Shown: positions 39,418 through 46,321 of the stretch, piece after piece
How positions within the stretch are numbered: position 1 is the stretch's first letter
How the letters are laid out: the number at the start of each line of letters is the position of its first letter
Source of the DNA: UM-FILTER-38-24 sp041663205
GTDB taxonomy: Bacteria > Patescibacteriota > Gracilibacteria > UBA1369 > LOWO2-01-FULL-3
Length of the DNA: 64,000 nucleotides
Direction: 5' to 3'
Assembly: GCA_041663205.1 (NCBI GenBank)
Contig: JBAZQZ010000001.1
Location: 1-64,000, forward strand
The notes under the pieces: generated by a model
Told to the model about the DNA's origin: nothing
Databases searched by the model: none
The model's input: only the letters and a program-made list of their open reading frames with translations
Program-made: the position numbers and the translations under genes

Positions 39418-40113
39418 GTGAATTACAAATATCATTTTATAAAAAATTTCCCGAAGAATTATCCTTGGTATAGAAAATTTTATGCCAATTTGCTTTTTTT
39501 CTTCGGGGGAATAATTATTCATCCGCGCAATAACTGGCTTACAAAAGCGGATTTGCGTGGCGCGTATAAGGTTTTGAAAAAAGGTGATGTGGTTTTGGTC
39601 GGCGGACTTCGGGAGCTTAGTAAGATTTTCATAGATGATATTTTTACGCATGTGATGATTTATGTCGGAGGCAGGAGATTTGTTAATTCGGTTGGCGATG
39701 GAGTTGAAATCGACAGTCTGCATGCGGTTTTTTGTCAGTATGACGATATGGTTGTCTTGAGGCACAAGGATTTTGCGCGAAAAAACGGCGATAAAAAGAG
39801 AAAAGCTTTTGTGAAAGCGGGGCTTGCGCAGGTCGGGAGGCCTTATGATTTTGAATTTGCCGGAAAGAAAGAGAGTTTTTATTGTGTTCAATTTGTGAAT
39901 TATGCGGCGAGTTGCGCCGGAATAAAAATTTTGCAGTTTGATAATCCGAAAACGCATATTCTTTATCCGAGAAATGTTTTGAATAAATATTTTGATGTTG
40001 TTTTTGTGTCTCATAATCTTAAATTTGACGGGATGGGAGAGAAAAATGCGAAGGGCAGAATTTTGCTTTATGATGAAGAAAAACAATTGGAGGCGCAGGA
40101 GTTTTTGTGTTAA
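39418..40113 (+). CDS. Permuted papain-like (YiiX/C92, NlpC-like) protein
   Basis: 231 residues from a GTG start. The core KKGDVVLVGGLRELSKIFIDDIFTHVMIYVGGRRFVNSVGDGVEIDSLHAV has the GDxxLv ... ThvmIYVG pattern with its His, and KAGLAQVGRPYDFEFAGKKESFYCVQFVNYA supplies the Cys. This His-before-Cys order is that of permuted NlpC/P60 enzymes (YaeF/YiiX group), thought to be amidases or thioesterases. A hydrophobic patch near the N-terminus (FYANLLFFFGGIIIHPRN) may associate with the membrane. Substrate unknown. It is followed at 27 bp by the M50 protease gene. Confidence 0.78.
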   Translation: MNYKYHFIKNFPKNYPWYRKFYANLLFFFGGIIIHPRNNWLTKADLRGAYKVLKKGDVVLVGGLRELSKIFIDDIFTHVMIYVGGRRFVNSVGDGVEIDSLHAVFCQYDDMVVLRHKDFARKNGDKKRKAFVKAGLAQVGRPYDFEFAGKKESFYCVQFVNYAASCAGIKILQFDNPKTHILYPRNVLNKYFDVVFVSHNLKFDGMGEKNAKGRILLYDEEKQLEAQEFLC

Positions 40114-40140
40114 TGTTCGGTCGTTGATTATTTGAGATTT

Positions 40141-40776
40141 ATGGATTTTGTGATTCAATTTTTGGTTTTCATCATTGCGCTTCTTGTCGCGATGACGGTG
40201 CATGAGGCTTCGCATGCGCTGGTCGCGTATTATCTTGGCGATCCCACTGCGAAAATTCGCGGAAGGCTTACGTTAAATCCGATTGCGCATCTTGATCCGG
40301 TCGGGAGTTTGCTTTTTTTAATCACGAAAAGAGTTGGCTGGGGAAAGCCCGTTCCGGTGAATCCGATGAATTTCAAAAATCCTGTTCGCGGCAGTGCGCT
40401 TACTTCTTTGGCGGGGCCTGTTTCGAATTTTATTTTGGCTTTTGTGCTGGCGATTCCGATGAAATATTTGGGAGCGTATTTACCGGATTTCGTAAATTTG
40501 ATTCTTTGGACGATTTTTCATGTGAGTATTTATCTTGGAATTTTTAATCTTCTTCCTTTTCCTCCGCTCGACGGTTCGGGCATTTTGGGGCTTTTTATCC
40601 CTCGGCGTTTTTATCCTCAATATCAGAATTTTTTGCAAAACGGGGTTAAATATTTTATTGCCATAATATTGATCGATGTTTTTATTCTGGACTCTATCTT
40701 TAAATTCTCGTTTTTGCGCTACTTCATGGGCTTTTTGTACGATTGGATAAGCATGATTTTGCTTTTGGGCACCTAG
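40141..40776 (+). CDS. Site-2 protease-like membrane peptidase (M50)
   Basis: 211 residues from ATG 40141. The zinc motif HEASH (HExxH) lies in the first long helix (VFIIALLVAMTVHEASHALVAYYLGDPTAKIRGRLTLNPIAHLDPVGSL), and the third ligand is in NLLPFPPLDGSGI. Four to six membrane helices, no PDZ domain, typical of the short M50B group. It cleaves membrane-embedded substrates, often to release regulators. The TM-anchored sigma-like protein at 9720 would be a natural candidate substrate, but this is speculation. In this genome it follows the papain-like gene in an apparent operon. Confidence 0.87.
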   Translation: MDFVIQFLVFIIALLVAMTVHEASHALVAYYLGDPTAKIRGRLTLNPIAHLDPVGSLLFLITKRVGWGKPVPVNPMNFKNPVRGSALTSLAGPVSNFILAFVLAIPMKYLGAYLPDFVNLILWTIFHVSIYLGIFNLLPFPPLDGSGILGLFIPRRFYPQYQNFLQNGVKYFIAIILIDVFILDSIFKFSFLRYFMGFLYDWISMILLLGT

Positions 40777-40851
40777 ATGTGGTGTGTTGAATAGGTGATA
40801 AGGCGCGTTATTTGGGGGCGCGTGGCTTTGACAAATGGCTTGCACAAGCCC

Positions 40852-40880
40852 TTTACAACGTCTTGTCGGCCATATACAAT
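40852..40880 (+). promoter_or_regulatory. Promoter of the unassigned RNA
   Basis: TTTACA (40852-40857), 17-bp spacer, TACAAT (40875-40880). Predicted start is near 40887, the first base of the terminal stem of the RNA. Confidence 0.55.
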
Positions 40881-40886
40881 GTGGAT

Positions 40887-41038
40887 GCTCGATAGTGTAC
40901 GTCAGAGTCTTATGTACTCTCTCTATCATATAGGTTACGGGAGTCCGGTATCTCTCTCTCACTGCGGTGAGGGGACGAGGACACCCACCTGGTCTAAGGG
41001 GGGCAACAGCACCCAAGACAGCAACGGCACGGTGGAGC
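40887..41038 (+). ncRNA. Candidate structured RNA, about 152 nt, unassigned
   Basis: GCTC at 40887-40890 (the predicted transcription start) pairs with GAGC at 41035-41038, and GTG/CAC can extend the terminal stem. Inside are GTAC...GTAC, CTAT...ATAG, CTCTCAC-tgcg-GTGAGGG (7 bp with a tetraloop) and CCACC ... GGTGG enclosing GTCT-aa-GGG ... CCC-a-AGAC. It is GC-rich relative to flanks and followed by an A/T tract (41039-41057). The interval 40777-41177 has no convincing protein gene. I tested it by eye against SRP RNA, RNase P RNA, 6S and tRNA consensus and found no match. Confidence 0.5.
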
Positions 41039-41071
41039 AAAAAATTTAAAAATTTTTACAAGGGATTTCAG

Positions 41072-41097
41072 AACTCACTCTCAAAAGGGGGTGGGTT
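41072..41097 (+). terminator. Weak hairpin downstream of the RNA
   Basis: AACTCAC pairs with GTGGGTT (one G-U) across a 12-nt loop, then TTTCTTGT. It could end the transcript of the upstream RNA. Confidence 0.35.
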
Positions 41098-41122
41098 TCT
41101 TGTATGTGTTTGTTTTTGCGGG

Positions 41123-41151
41123 TTGACGATTTAGGGTGTTTGTTATAGGAT
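41123..41151 (+). promoter_or_regulatory. Promoter of the gene at 41178
   Basis: TTGACG (41123-41128), 17-bp spacer, TAGGAT (41146-41151). The -10 begins 32 bp before ATG 41178. TAGGAT is also used at 8818. Confidence 0.55.
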
Positions 41152-41177
41152 GTGCCCTTGTTATTTTTATTTATTTT

Positions 41178-41942
41178 ATGGCTACCGGAAACGAAACATC
41201 GGGGGGACCGGAAGAAAATGTGGAGTGGGAGGAGGCATCAATTTCAAAGTTGTGTCCGTTATCTGAAGCTCCTGAAGAGTTGCAGATGGCTTTTTTTGCC
41301 GAATTGGAGAAACTCGGTTTTAAGAGAGAAACCCGTCTTCGGACGTTTCCCGAGGAGGATGGTTTTGTTTGCGGGGACATTGAGATTGTTCCATATAGTG
41401 TTTCTTTCCAGGATCTGGGGGTTAGTGGGATTGTTCCTGTTGTTTCTTTGTCTGTTGATGCAAGGGAAGATAATGTTTTTAAAAGGATTTATGTTCAGGA
41501 AAGAGCTGTGCTTGTTGCTACTCCTCAGTATGTGATCTCTGCTGATCATTCTATGCGACAATTTTTTGATAAGTTTTTGCCGGGTTTTATGCTGAGGGCT
41601 GAGTCTATTTTTTATTTTAATAAGGGTAAAATTTATAAAGATCCGGTTCAAGTGGGAAAGGGAAGTTCCGGGAAGAATAAGTTTGTACATGCGCTTATGG
41701 CAGGATGGATTGGTTCAGGAATCGGTATGTATGGCGTTCCTTTTATTTCCGGGAAAATAATTGATGTTCTTAAGGACAGCGGATTTCCGCCCGACCATAT
41801 TGCTGTGGAGGCGCTTCAGAAAGTTGCTGATGCCGATAGGCTTGTGCTTAGTGTCGCTGGGGCTGTTTGTGCGTATATCTGTTTGAGAACATATGATGTT
41901 TTGGCTTCAAGAAGGGCGGCAGAGAAATCCGAAGAGAAGTAG
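41178..41942 (+). CDS. Hypothetical protein with C-terminal hydrophobic segments
   Basis: 254 residues from ATG 41178 (MATGNETSGGPEENVEWEE); the frame is open from 41136 but the promoter lies in that extension. Residues 1-170 look soluble and mixed alpha/beta (FFAELEKLGFKRETRLRTFPEEDGFVCGDIEIVPYSVSFQD). The C-terminal part has two moderately hydrophobic stretches, ALMAGWIGSGIGMYGVPFISG and LVLSVAGAVCAYICLRTYDVL, so it may be tail-anchored. Family unknown. A single gene with its own promoter. Confidence 0.62.
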   Translation: MATGNETSGGPEENVEWEEASISKLCPLSEAPEELQMAFFAELEKLGFKRETRLRTFPEEDGFVCGDIEIVPYSVSFQDLGVSGIVPVVSLSVDAREDNVFKRIYVQERAVLVATPQYVISADHSMRQFFDKFLPGFMLRAESIFYFNKGKIYKDPVQVGKGSSGKNKFVHALMAGWIGSGIGMYGVPFISGKIIDVLKDSGFPPDHIAVEALQKVADADRLVLSVAGAVCAYICLRTYDVLASRRAAEKSEEK

Positions 41943-42063
41943 GCGGATTTTTCTTATGGAAAGCAGGACATATATTCAAGATTAAGGCAAATTGAATTTG
42001 TTGGAAGGCGGATTCATTTATAGTAGTCTTTCAGAAAGATATTAAATTTTAACCTCTAAATTT

Positions 42064-42207
42064 ATGGAAGGATACTGCGTTAAGTGCAAGGCCAAACAAG
42101 AAATGGCTGGAGCACAAGAAGTGGCTATGAAAAATGGCCGCAAAGCAATGAAGGGCAAATGCCCAAAATGTGGAACAGGAATGTATAGGATTCTTGGAAA
42201 GGCGTAA
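42064..42207 (+). CDS. DUF5679-family zinc-ribbon-like protein
   Basis: 47 residues: MEGYCVKCKAKQEM, then AGAQEVAMKNGRKAMKGKCPKCGTGMYRILGKA. The CxxC ... CxxC spacing, the middle KNGRKAxKGxCPxCGTxMxRI and the N-terminal YCVKCK are diagnostic of DUF5679, a tiny two-strand zinc ribbon of unknown function widespread in CPR and Chloroflexi. It has no Shine-Dalgarno sequence. TATAGT at 42019-42024 is a possible -10. A terminator follows at 42227-42264. Confidence 0.88.
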   Translation: MEGYCVKCKAKQEMAGAQEVAMKNGRKAMKGKCPKCGTGMYRILGKA

Positions 42208-42226
42208 GAAGACGAAGGAATATTGG

Positions 42227-42264
42227 AAAGCTCCATCGTTTCCGTCAGGGAAGGTGGGGCTTTT
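42227..42264 (+). terminator. Intrinsic terminator of the DUF5679 gene
   Basis: AAAGCTCCATC pairs with GGTGGGGCTTT (with G-U pairs and a bulge) across a ~14-nt loop, ending in TTTT. It also faces the convergent gene ending at 42277. Confidence 0.6.
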
Positions 42265-42276
42265 CTTGTGGGGGGG

Positions 42277-42996
42277 TTAATTACATCTGAATATTCTGCA
42301 TCTGAGCCCGACAAGAGCTTTTATTTTAATAATCAAGTCTTCGGTTGTGTCAGGTCTGACTGAATTTTCAGGGATCTCGTATTTTCTGAAGGCGATGACG
42401 ACGGGATCTTCTCTTTCGGGTGCGTCCTTGATGTCATTCCCGCAACCATTTAAAGCGTAGTAGATTGCGACGCTCGGTTCTTTGTCGCGGGCAAAATCCA
42501 ATACTTCGGTATAGCTACGGCGAGTATTATCAAAAAAAACGGCTTCTCCCGTGGCAAAATCTCCAATAAATTTAAGTCTTAGTCTGTGAAGCAAGGTGCC
42601 TCTGTAATAGAATGTTGAGGGATCCATGTCGGCCGCTTCAATTTTTGGTAAACATGCGACGATGGCTTTTGAGAGAGTTGCAAGGGTTTGTTGTCTTATC
42701 TCTCTTTCTCTGGCCAGGGTTCTTCCTTCTTCAATAAGGATTCGTCCGATTGCTTGTCTTATGAGACTCGGATTCTTTATCGCTTCGTCCAATTCTTGTC
42801 CACTAAAAAAAGTACCAAGCATTGCTAGAACTTGTGCCCGGGCGTTTGCCTCCTGTGGGGTTTGCGGGGTTATTATGGAGTTTGCGTTTAGGTTTTCCCA
42901 TGCTGTTATTCCGGGGGTGACAATCCTCGTTTGTTCATCGGTCATTGTTTGACTCATAAGTTCATTAATTTCAGTCGGAGGTGTGTGCACGGTCAC
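42277..42996 (-). CDS. Hypothetical protein
   Basis: 239 residues from GTG 42996 (an internal GTG at 42990 is also possible; ATG 42957 is the first ATG). The promoter TTGACA-17-TAGAAT has its -10 beginning 30 bp before 42996, which favours the GTG. The protein is soluble and mostly helical (EANARAQVLAMLGTFFSGQELDEAIKNPSLIRQAIGRILIEEGRTLAREREIRQQTLATLSKAIVACL), followed by a mixed region (FYYRGTLLHRLRLKFIGDFATGEAVFFDN). No family recognised and no signal peptide. Confidence 0.62.
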   Translation of the reverse strand: MTVHTPPTEINELMSQTMTDEQTRIVTPGITAWENLNANSIITPQTPQEANARAQVLAMLGTFFSGQELDEAIKNPSLIRQAIGRILIEEGRTLAREREIRQQTLATLSKAIVACLPKIEAADMDPSTFYYRGTLLHRLRLKFIGDFATGEAVFFDNTRRSYTEVLDFARDKEPSVAIYYALNGCGNDIKDAPEREDPVVIAFRKYEIPENSVRPDTTEDLIIKIKALVGLRCRIFRCN

Positions 42997-43020
42997 GTAT
43001 TTGTATATTAAATGGCGGAT

Positions 43021-43049
43021 ATTCTACGACAAATAGGCAGACTTGTCAA
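43021..43049 (-). promoter_or_regulatory. Promoter of the gene at 42277-42996
   Basis: Minus strand TTGACA (43049-43044), 17-bp spacer, TAGAAT (43026-43021). Confidence 0.65.
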
Positions 43050-43082
43050 ATATGTTTTTTGCTATACGATGAATTGATCTTC

Positions 43083-43157
43083 TGGAGCCGCGACCGGGAA
43101 TTGAACCCGGGACCCCGTCCTTACCATGGACGTGCTCTACCCCTGAGCTACCGCGGC
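43083..43157 (-). tRNA. tRNA-Thr (GGT anticodon)
   Basis: 75 nt with encoded CCA. Acceptor GCCGCGG/TCGCGGC, D-arm GCTCAGGGGTAGAGC, anticodon arm CGTCC-ATGGTAA-GGACG giving GGT, T-arm CCGGGTTCAATTCCCGG. Reads ACC and ACU. A TTGCTT-16-TAAAAT promoter lies just upstream on the minus strand. Confidence 0.95.
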
Positions 43158-43223
43158 GGGAAAAGTTTTTGATTGATGCGATTTTAGCGGATTTTTGTGC
43201 TTAAGCAAACTATATTTGGGCAA

Positions 43224-43263
43224 GATGGAGATGACCTCTAGGTTTTAAAGAGGGTCTCCAATC
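43224..43263 (+). other. Long imperfect hairpin upstream of rpmG
   Basis: AGATGGAGATGACCTCT pairs imperfectly with AGAGGGTCTCCAATCT and is followed by TTTTATCC. It looks like a terminator, but no + strand gene ends nearby. It may mark the end of an unannotated short transcript or be an attenuator. The rest of the 43158-43340 gap shows nothing else. Confidence 0.3.
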
Positions 43264-43340
43264 TTTTATCCGTTTCTCGCGGAGTATTTTAGATGAAAAA
43301 AAAATGGGATGCAAGAATTTTGTCGGTTTATCTTCAGATT

Positions 43341-43369
43341 TTATTGACAATAAGCGAAATTGATATAAT
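43341..43369 (+). promoter_or_regulatory. Promoter of rpmG
   Basis: TTATTG (43341-43346), 17-bp spacer, TATAAT (43364-43369); TTGACA overlaps at 43344 with a 14-bp spacer. The -10 begins 38 bp before ATG 43402. Confidence 0.55.
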
Positions 43370-43401
43370 ATTCCTAGGCATTTAAAGTAACATTTATCAT
43401 T

Positions 43402-43584
43402 ATGGCAAAGGGAAAAAGTCAATATTGCACATGGTTCTGCGCAGAATGTAAAAAAGGGAATGACATCTCTTATTATGACAAAAGAAGAAACGATGAAATC
43501 GTTAAGGAGATGAGCAAGTTTTGTCCGAAATGCAGAAAACATACAAACCACAAAAGGAAAGACACAAAGAAAGGCAATAACTAA
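43402..43584 (+). CDS. rpmG: Ribosomal protein bL33
   Basis: 60 residues: MAKGKSQYCTWFCAECKKGNDISYYDKRRNDEIVKEMSKFCPKCRKHTNHKRKDTKK. The conserved YDKRRN-like segment, the CPxCRKHTxHKExK ending and the two Cys pairs (CAEC, CPKC) mark the zinc-binding form of L33. A part of the 50S subunit near the E site. The membrane-anchored DUF3352-like gene begins 2 bp after its stop. Confidence 0.9.
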   Translation: MAKGKSQYCTWFCAECKKGNDISYYDKRRNDEIVKEMSKFCPKCRKHTNHKRKDTKKGNN

Positions 43585-43586
43585 GT

Positions 43587-45089
43587 ATGAATAAAAAGGC
43601 TATTTTTATTTTTTTTGTTTCGGTTGTTTTTGTTGTTGGCGCTGTTTGCGTATGTGTTTTTTGGCTGTTTAAAGAGAAAATTTCCACGGAGGCCGCGCTT
43701 GAAAAAGACAGTCAATACGTTGTTACGATTGATCATTCGGAATTTTTCGAGGGGTTTCCGGATTACGGAATTGGCGACCGGATCGGGGACGTGATTTTTG
43801 ACGGTGAGACTTTGCAGGAAATGGGACTTGATTATGAGGAGGATATTTTGCCTGTCCTTAAAGGAAAGTGGAGGTTGTCCATGTCGGGGGATTTGTCGGG
43901 TGATTTGTCGGGAGGTGGGAGCGTGTATGCTGTTTATACCGAGGAGGAGTCGAAGATGAAAAATATTTTTGAGAAGGCCAAGCCTGAGAATCTTTTTTAC
44001 GGGAACGATGGGGAGTTGTTTGTTTTTGCCTCTACGCAGGCAGAAGTTGAGAGTGCATTGAAGAGATTTAAAGAGGGGACGGGATTTTCCATGAATGAAA
44101 ATTCTTCGAATTTTTCGAAAAATTCGAACGGGAATTTGGGATATTTTTATTTTAAATTTGTTGCGGAGGAGGACGGTTTCGGTTTCGACGGGTTTGCGAA
44201 TTTGTCCGACGATGAAACTGTTGTTGCCGAGAGTTTGCCGTATTTCGGGAAGAAGTTGTCGCTTTTAAATAAAATTCCTCTTGAGAATCCCTTTTTGTAT
44301 TTGGAAATGCAAAATATAGGACGATATGTCGAAAGTTTTGTGACGGAATTTTCGGGAATTTCCGCCGAGGAGGTGCGCGGAATTTTTGGGTCGCAATTTG
44401 CTTTTGCGGTCGGAGACAGCGGGGAAAAATATCCGACGATTTCTTTTTATCTCGATGTTGATGAGCAATATTCGAGTGCGGCGAAAAAGTTGGGGAGCGT
44501 GGCTGATGCGTATATCGATACCGTTATAAAAGAGTTTGATGAAATGGTCGGCGTGACGGGCGCTTTCAAAAAAGATGTAAACGTTGTGAACGGGGGCGGG
44601 CTGAATAAACTTTATGTCGATTTCAGTGCTGTTCCGGACGAGATGCTCGCGGGGTTTCAGATGATTCCCGGGGTTGATATCAAAAAAATGAAAATTGAAA
44701 TTTATTACGGACTTACCGGCGATAATGTTTTTACTTTTGCGCTTTATCCCGAGTTTAACAAGGTTTACGGGGAAAATATTGTCGGGAAGGACAAGGAGAT
44801 TTCGGAGGTTTTTGAAGACGGGGAAGATTTGTTTTATGCGTTTTTCTTCAGTCCGGGAAAATTCATAAATTTTGTTGATACGAATTATTATAAAGCGGCT
44901 AAGGATTCCGGGATTTTGACGGGTGATTATGAAAAAAATTACGTTATGTTGAAGGACGCAATGCAGGTTTTGAAACATTTTGTCGCGTCTTTTTCAATGC
45001 CTGAAAAGAACAAGATTTTGTTTGACGCGTTTTTGAAATTTCAGGATGTCGAAAACAGCGCGCTTGAGAAAGTGAGGGAGGGGAGGTAG
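43587..45089 (+). CDS. Membrane-anchored DUF3352-like protein
   Basis: 500 residues. Signal anchor MNKKAIFIFFVSVVFVVGAVCVCVFWLF, then a large extracytoplasmic domain. The pattern of an aromatic FxxxPDYGIGDRIGDVIFDGETLQEMGLDYEEDILPVLKGKWRLSM, then VYAVYTEEESKMKNIFEKAKPENLFYGNDGELFVFASTQAEVESALKRFKEGTGF and FGKKLSLLNKIPLENPFLYLEMQN, resembles DUF3352 proteins, which carry such duplicated alpha/beta units in envelope proteins of unknown role. It is the first gene of the surface locus and lies 2 bp after rpmG. Confidence 0.65.
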   Translation: MNKKAIFIFFVSVVFVVGAVCVCVFWLFKEKISTEAALEKDSQYVVTIDHSEFFEGFPDYGIGDRIGDVIFDGETLQEMGLDYEEDILPVLKGKWRLSMSGDLSGDLSGGGSVYAVYTEEESKMKNIFEKAKPENLFYGNDGELFVFASTQAEVESALKRFKEGTGFSMNENSSNFSKNSNGNLGYFYFKFVAEEDGFGFDGFANLSDDETVVAESLPYFGKKLSLLNKIPLENPFLYLEMQNIGRYVESFVTEFSGISAEEVRGIFGSQFAFAVGDSGEKYPTISFYLDVDEQYSSAAKKLGSVADAYIDTVIKEFDEMVGVTGAFKKDVNVVNGGGLNKLYVDFSAVPDEMLAGFQMIPGVDIKKMKIEIYYGLTGDNVFTFALYPEFNKVYGENIVGKDKEISEVFEDGEDLFYAFFFSPGKFINFVDTNYYKAAKDSGILTGDYEKNYVMLKDAMQVLKHFVASFSMPEKNKILFDAFLKFQDVENSALEKVREGR

Positions 45090-45165
45090 GAATTTTGCAA
45101 TTGATAGAGTGTGAATTTTAGGGTAAATTTGGGGGTGGGTATTCCTATGAAATTTGTTTTGTAAT

Positions 45166-46320
45166 ATGGCAAAAAAGCGCGTCAGATTGCTTGGTTTTAT
45201 CGTATTTTTACTGCTTTTTAGCAGTGGTTTTTTGAGATTGAATACTTTGGCGGAGGAGGTGGTGGGAGAAAGTGTTGGGGAGAGCGGGGAAAGTGCGAGC
45301 GAAGTTGTAGAGAGTGTTGTGGAGGTTGTGGAGGAAAGTGCGGAGGAAGTGGTAGGGAGTTTTGAGGAGGGTGTGGGTGTAGAGGGAGGTGATGTGGTGG
45401 GCGAAGTGTTGGTGGAAGGTGATGTGGTGGAAGAACCGCTGACCATTGATGATATTTTGAATGAAGGGATAGGGGGAATTTCTCAGGAGGGAGAGGAGGT
45501 TGAAGAAATTGGAGGTGAGGTTTCGGAGGAAGTGGAAGTTTTGGAGGGTGGTGAGGTGGTAGAGGGTGGAGTGAGTGATGGTGAGATTGGGGATAGCGGA
45601 GCGGAAGACGAGAGCGTGGATTGTATGGCGGATCTTACGATTGATGATATTTTGAATGACGGAGTGGGGACGGTTTCGGAGTGCGAGGAGGAGGTTTTGG
45701 GTGATGTGGTTATTGACGGTGAGGATGCCGGGGTTGCGGAGGTTGGGGGTGCGGATGTGCTTGGTGCCGGGGAAATCGGAGAGGAGGAGGCCGTGGGTGG
45801 TGGTGGAGAGGAAGGGATTATGGAGCTTACGGAAGAACTTTTGATTGAAAAGGAAAATCGGCAGAAGAATGCTGAAATAATAGTTATTCAGCCCGTGAAT
45901 TCTGTTGAAACTGCCGAGGAAGAATCTCTGAATAATTTGATTAATCCGAATGCTCTGCATTCGTGTAGTTTTGAGTCTTTTGAGGTGCAGGCTCTTGAAG
46001 GCGAGACGAAAATTTTTCAGGTATCTTTGAAAAAGTCTTCGGCTGAAAAGTTTTTTTCTTTGAAGGTCGGGGATTTGCCTTCCGGGGTTGAAGTGAGTTT
46101 TTTGACTGATGAAAATGAAGATGGAGTTTTGAGCGGTACCGGTGAAAATTCGGACACCGTGATTGCCGATGTGAGGGTAAATGTTTCTGTTGGCGCGCAG
46201 AAGGGATCTTTTAATGTTCCGATTTTTTATCTTGAAAGTGATAATTATATTTCGGGGGATATTTTGGCGGGTGGAAATGTTTCCGGGACTATTTGCCAGT
46301 TTAATTTAATAACAAAATGA
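45166..46320 (+). CDS. Secreted, highly acidic protein with C-terminal beta domain
   Basis: 384 residues from ATG 45166. Signal peptide KKRVRLLGFIVFLLLFSSGFLRLNTLAEE. Residues ~30-240 are dominated by Glu, Val, Gly and Ser (EVVESVVEVVEESAEEVVG), with a motif repeated twice: LTIDDILNEGIGGIS and LTIDDILNDGVGTVS. Residues ~260-384 form a beta-rich domain (SFEVQALEGETKIFQVSLKKSSAEKFFSLKVGDLPSGVEVSFL) like the Ig-type stalks of surface proteins. It abuts the 977-residue gene (1 bp), so the two are co-translated. A minus-strand frame of 250 residues over it is an artefact of its GAG/GTG-rich composition. Confidence 0.7.
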   Translation: MAKKRVRLLGFIVFLLLFSSGFLRLNTLAEEVVGESVGESGESASEVVESVVEVVEESAEEVVGSFEEGVGVEGGDVVGEVLVEGDVVEEPLTIDDILNEGIGGISQEGEEVEEIGGEVSEEVEVLEGGEVVEGGVSDGEIGDSGAEDESVDCMADLTIDDILNDGVGTVSECEEEVLGDVVIDGEDAGVAEVGGADVLGAGEIGEEEAVGGGGEEGIMELTEELLIEKENRQKNAEIIVIQPVNSVETAEEESLNNLINPNALHSCSFESFEVQALEGETKIFQVSLKKSSAEKFFSLKVGDLPSGVEVSFLTDENEDGVLSGTGENSDTVIADVRVNVSVGAQKGSFNVPIFYLESDNYISGDILAGGNVSGTICQFNLITK

Positions 46321-46321
46321 G

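Noticed and set aside
39361..40215. 284-residue minus-strand frame over the papain-like gene
   Set aside because: Ile/Lys/Asn-rich shadow. The + strand carries catalytic motifs.
40887..41038. SRP RNA (4.5S), RNase P RNA or tRNA
   Set aside because: The conserved SRP apical sequence (GGUCCGGAAGGAAGCAGCC-like), the RNase P core and tRNA arms are not present, although AGCACCCAAGACAG faintly resembles one SRP strand.
40795..41049. 84-residue + strand frame (…GEGTRTPTWSKG…)
   Set aside because: Typical translation artefact of a structured RNA. No start context and no family.
43587..45089. Assignment of the DUF3352-like protein to a specific enzyme
   Set aside because: Only weak motif resemblance. 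No catalytic residues recognisable.
45208..45960. 250-residue minus-strand frame opposite the acidic secreted protein
   Set aside because: It arises because GAG/GTG-rich codons read in reverse seldom give stops. It has no promoter and odd His/Leu/Asn composition. The + strand frame has a signal peptide and repeats.
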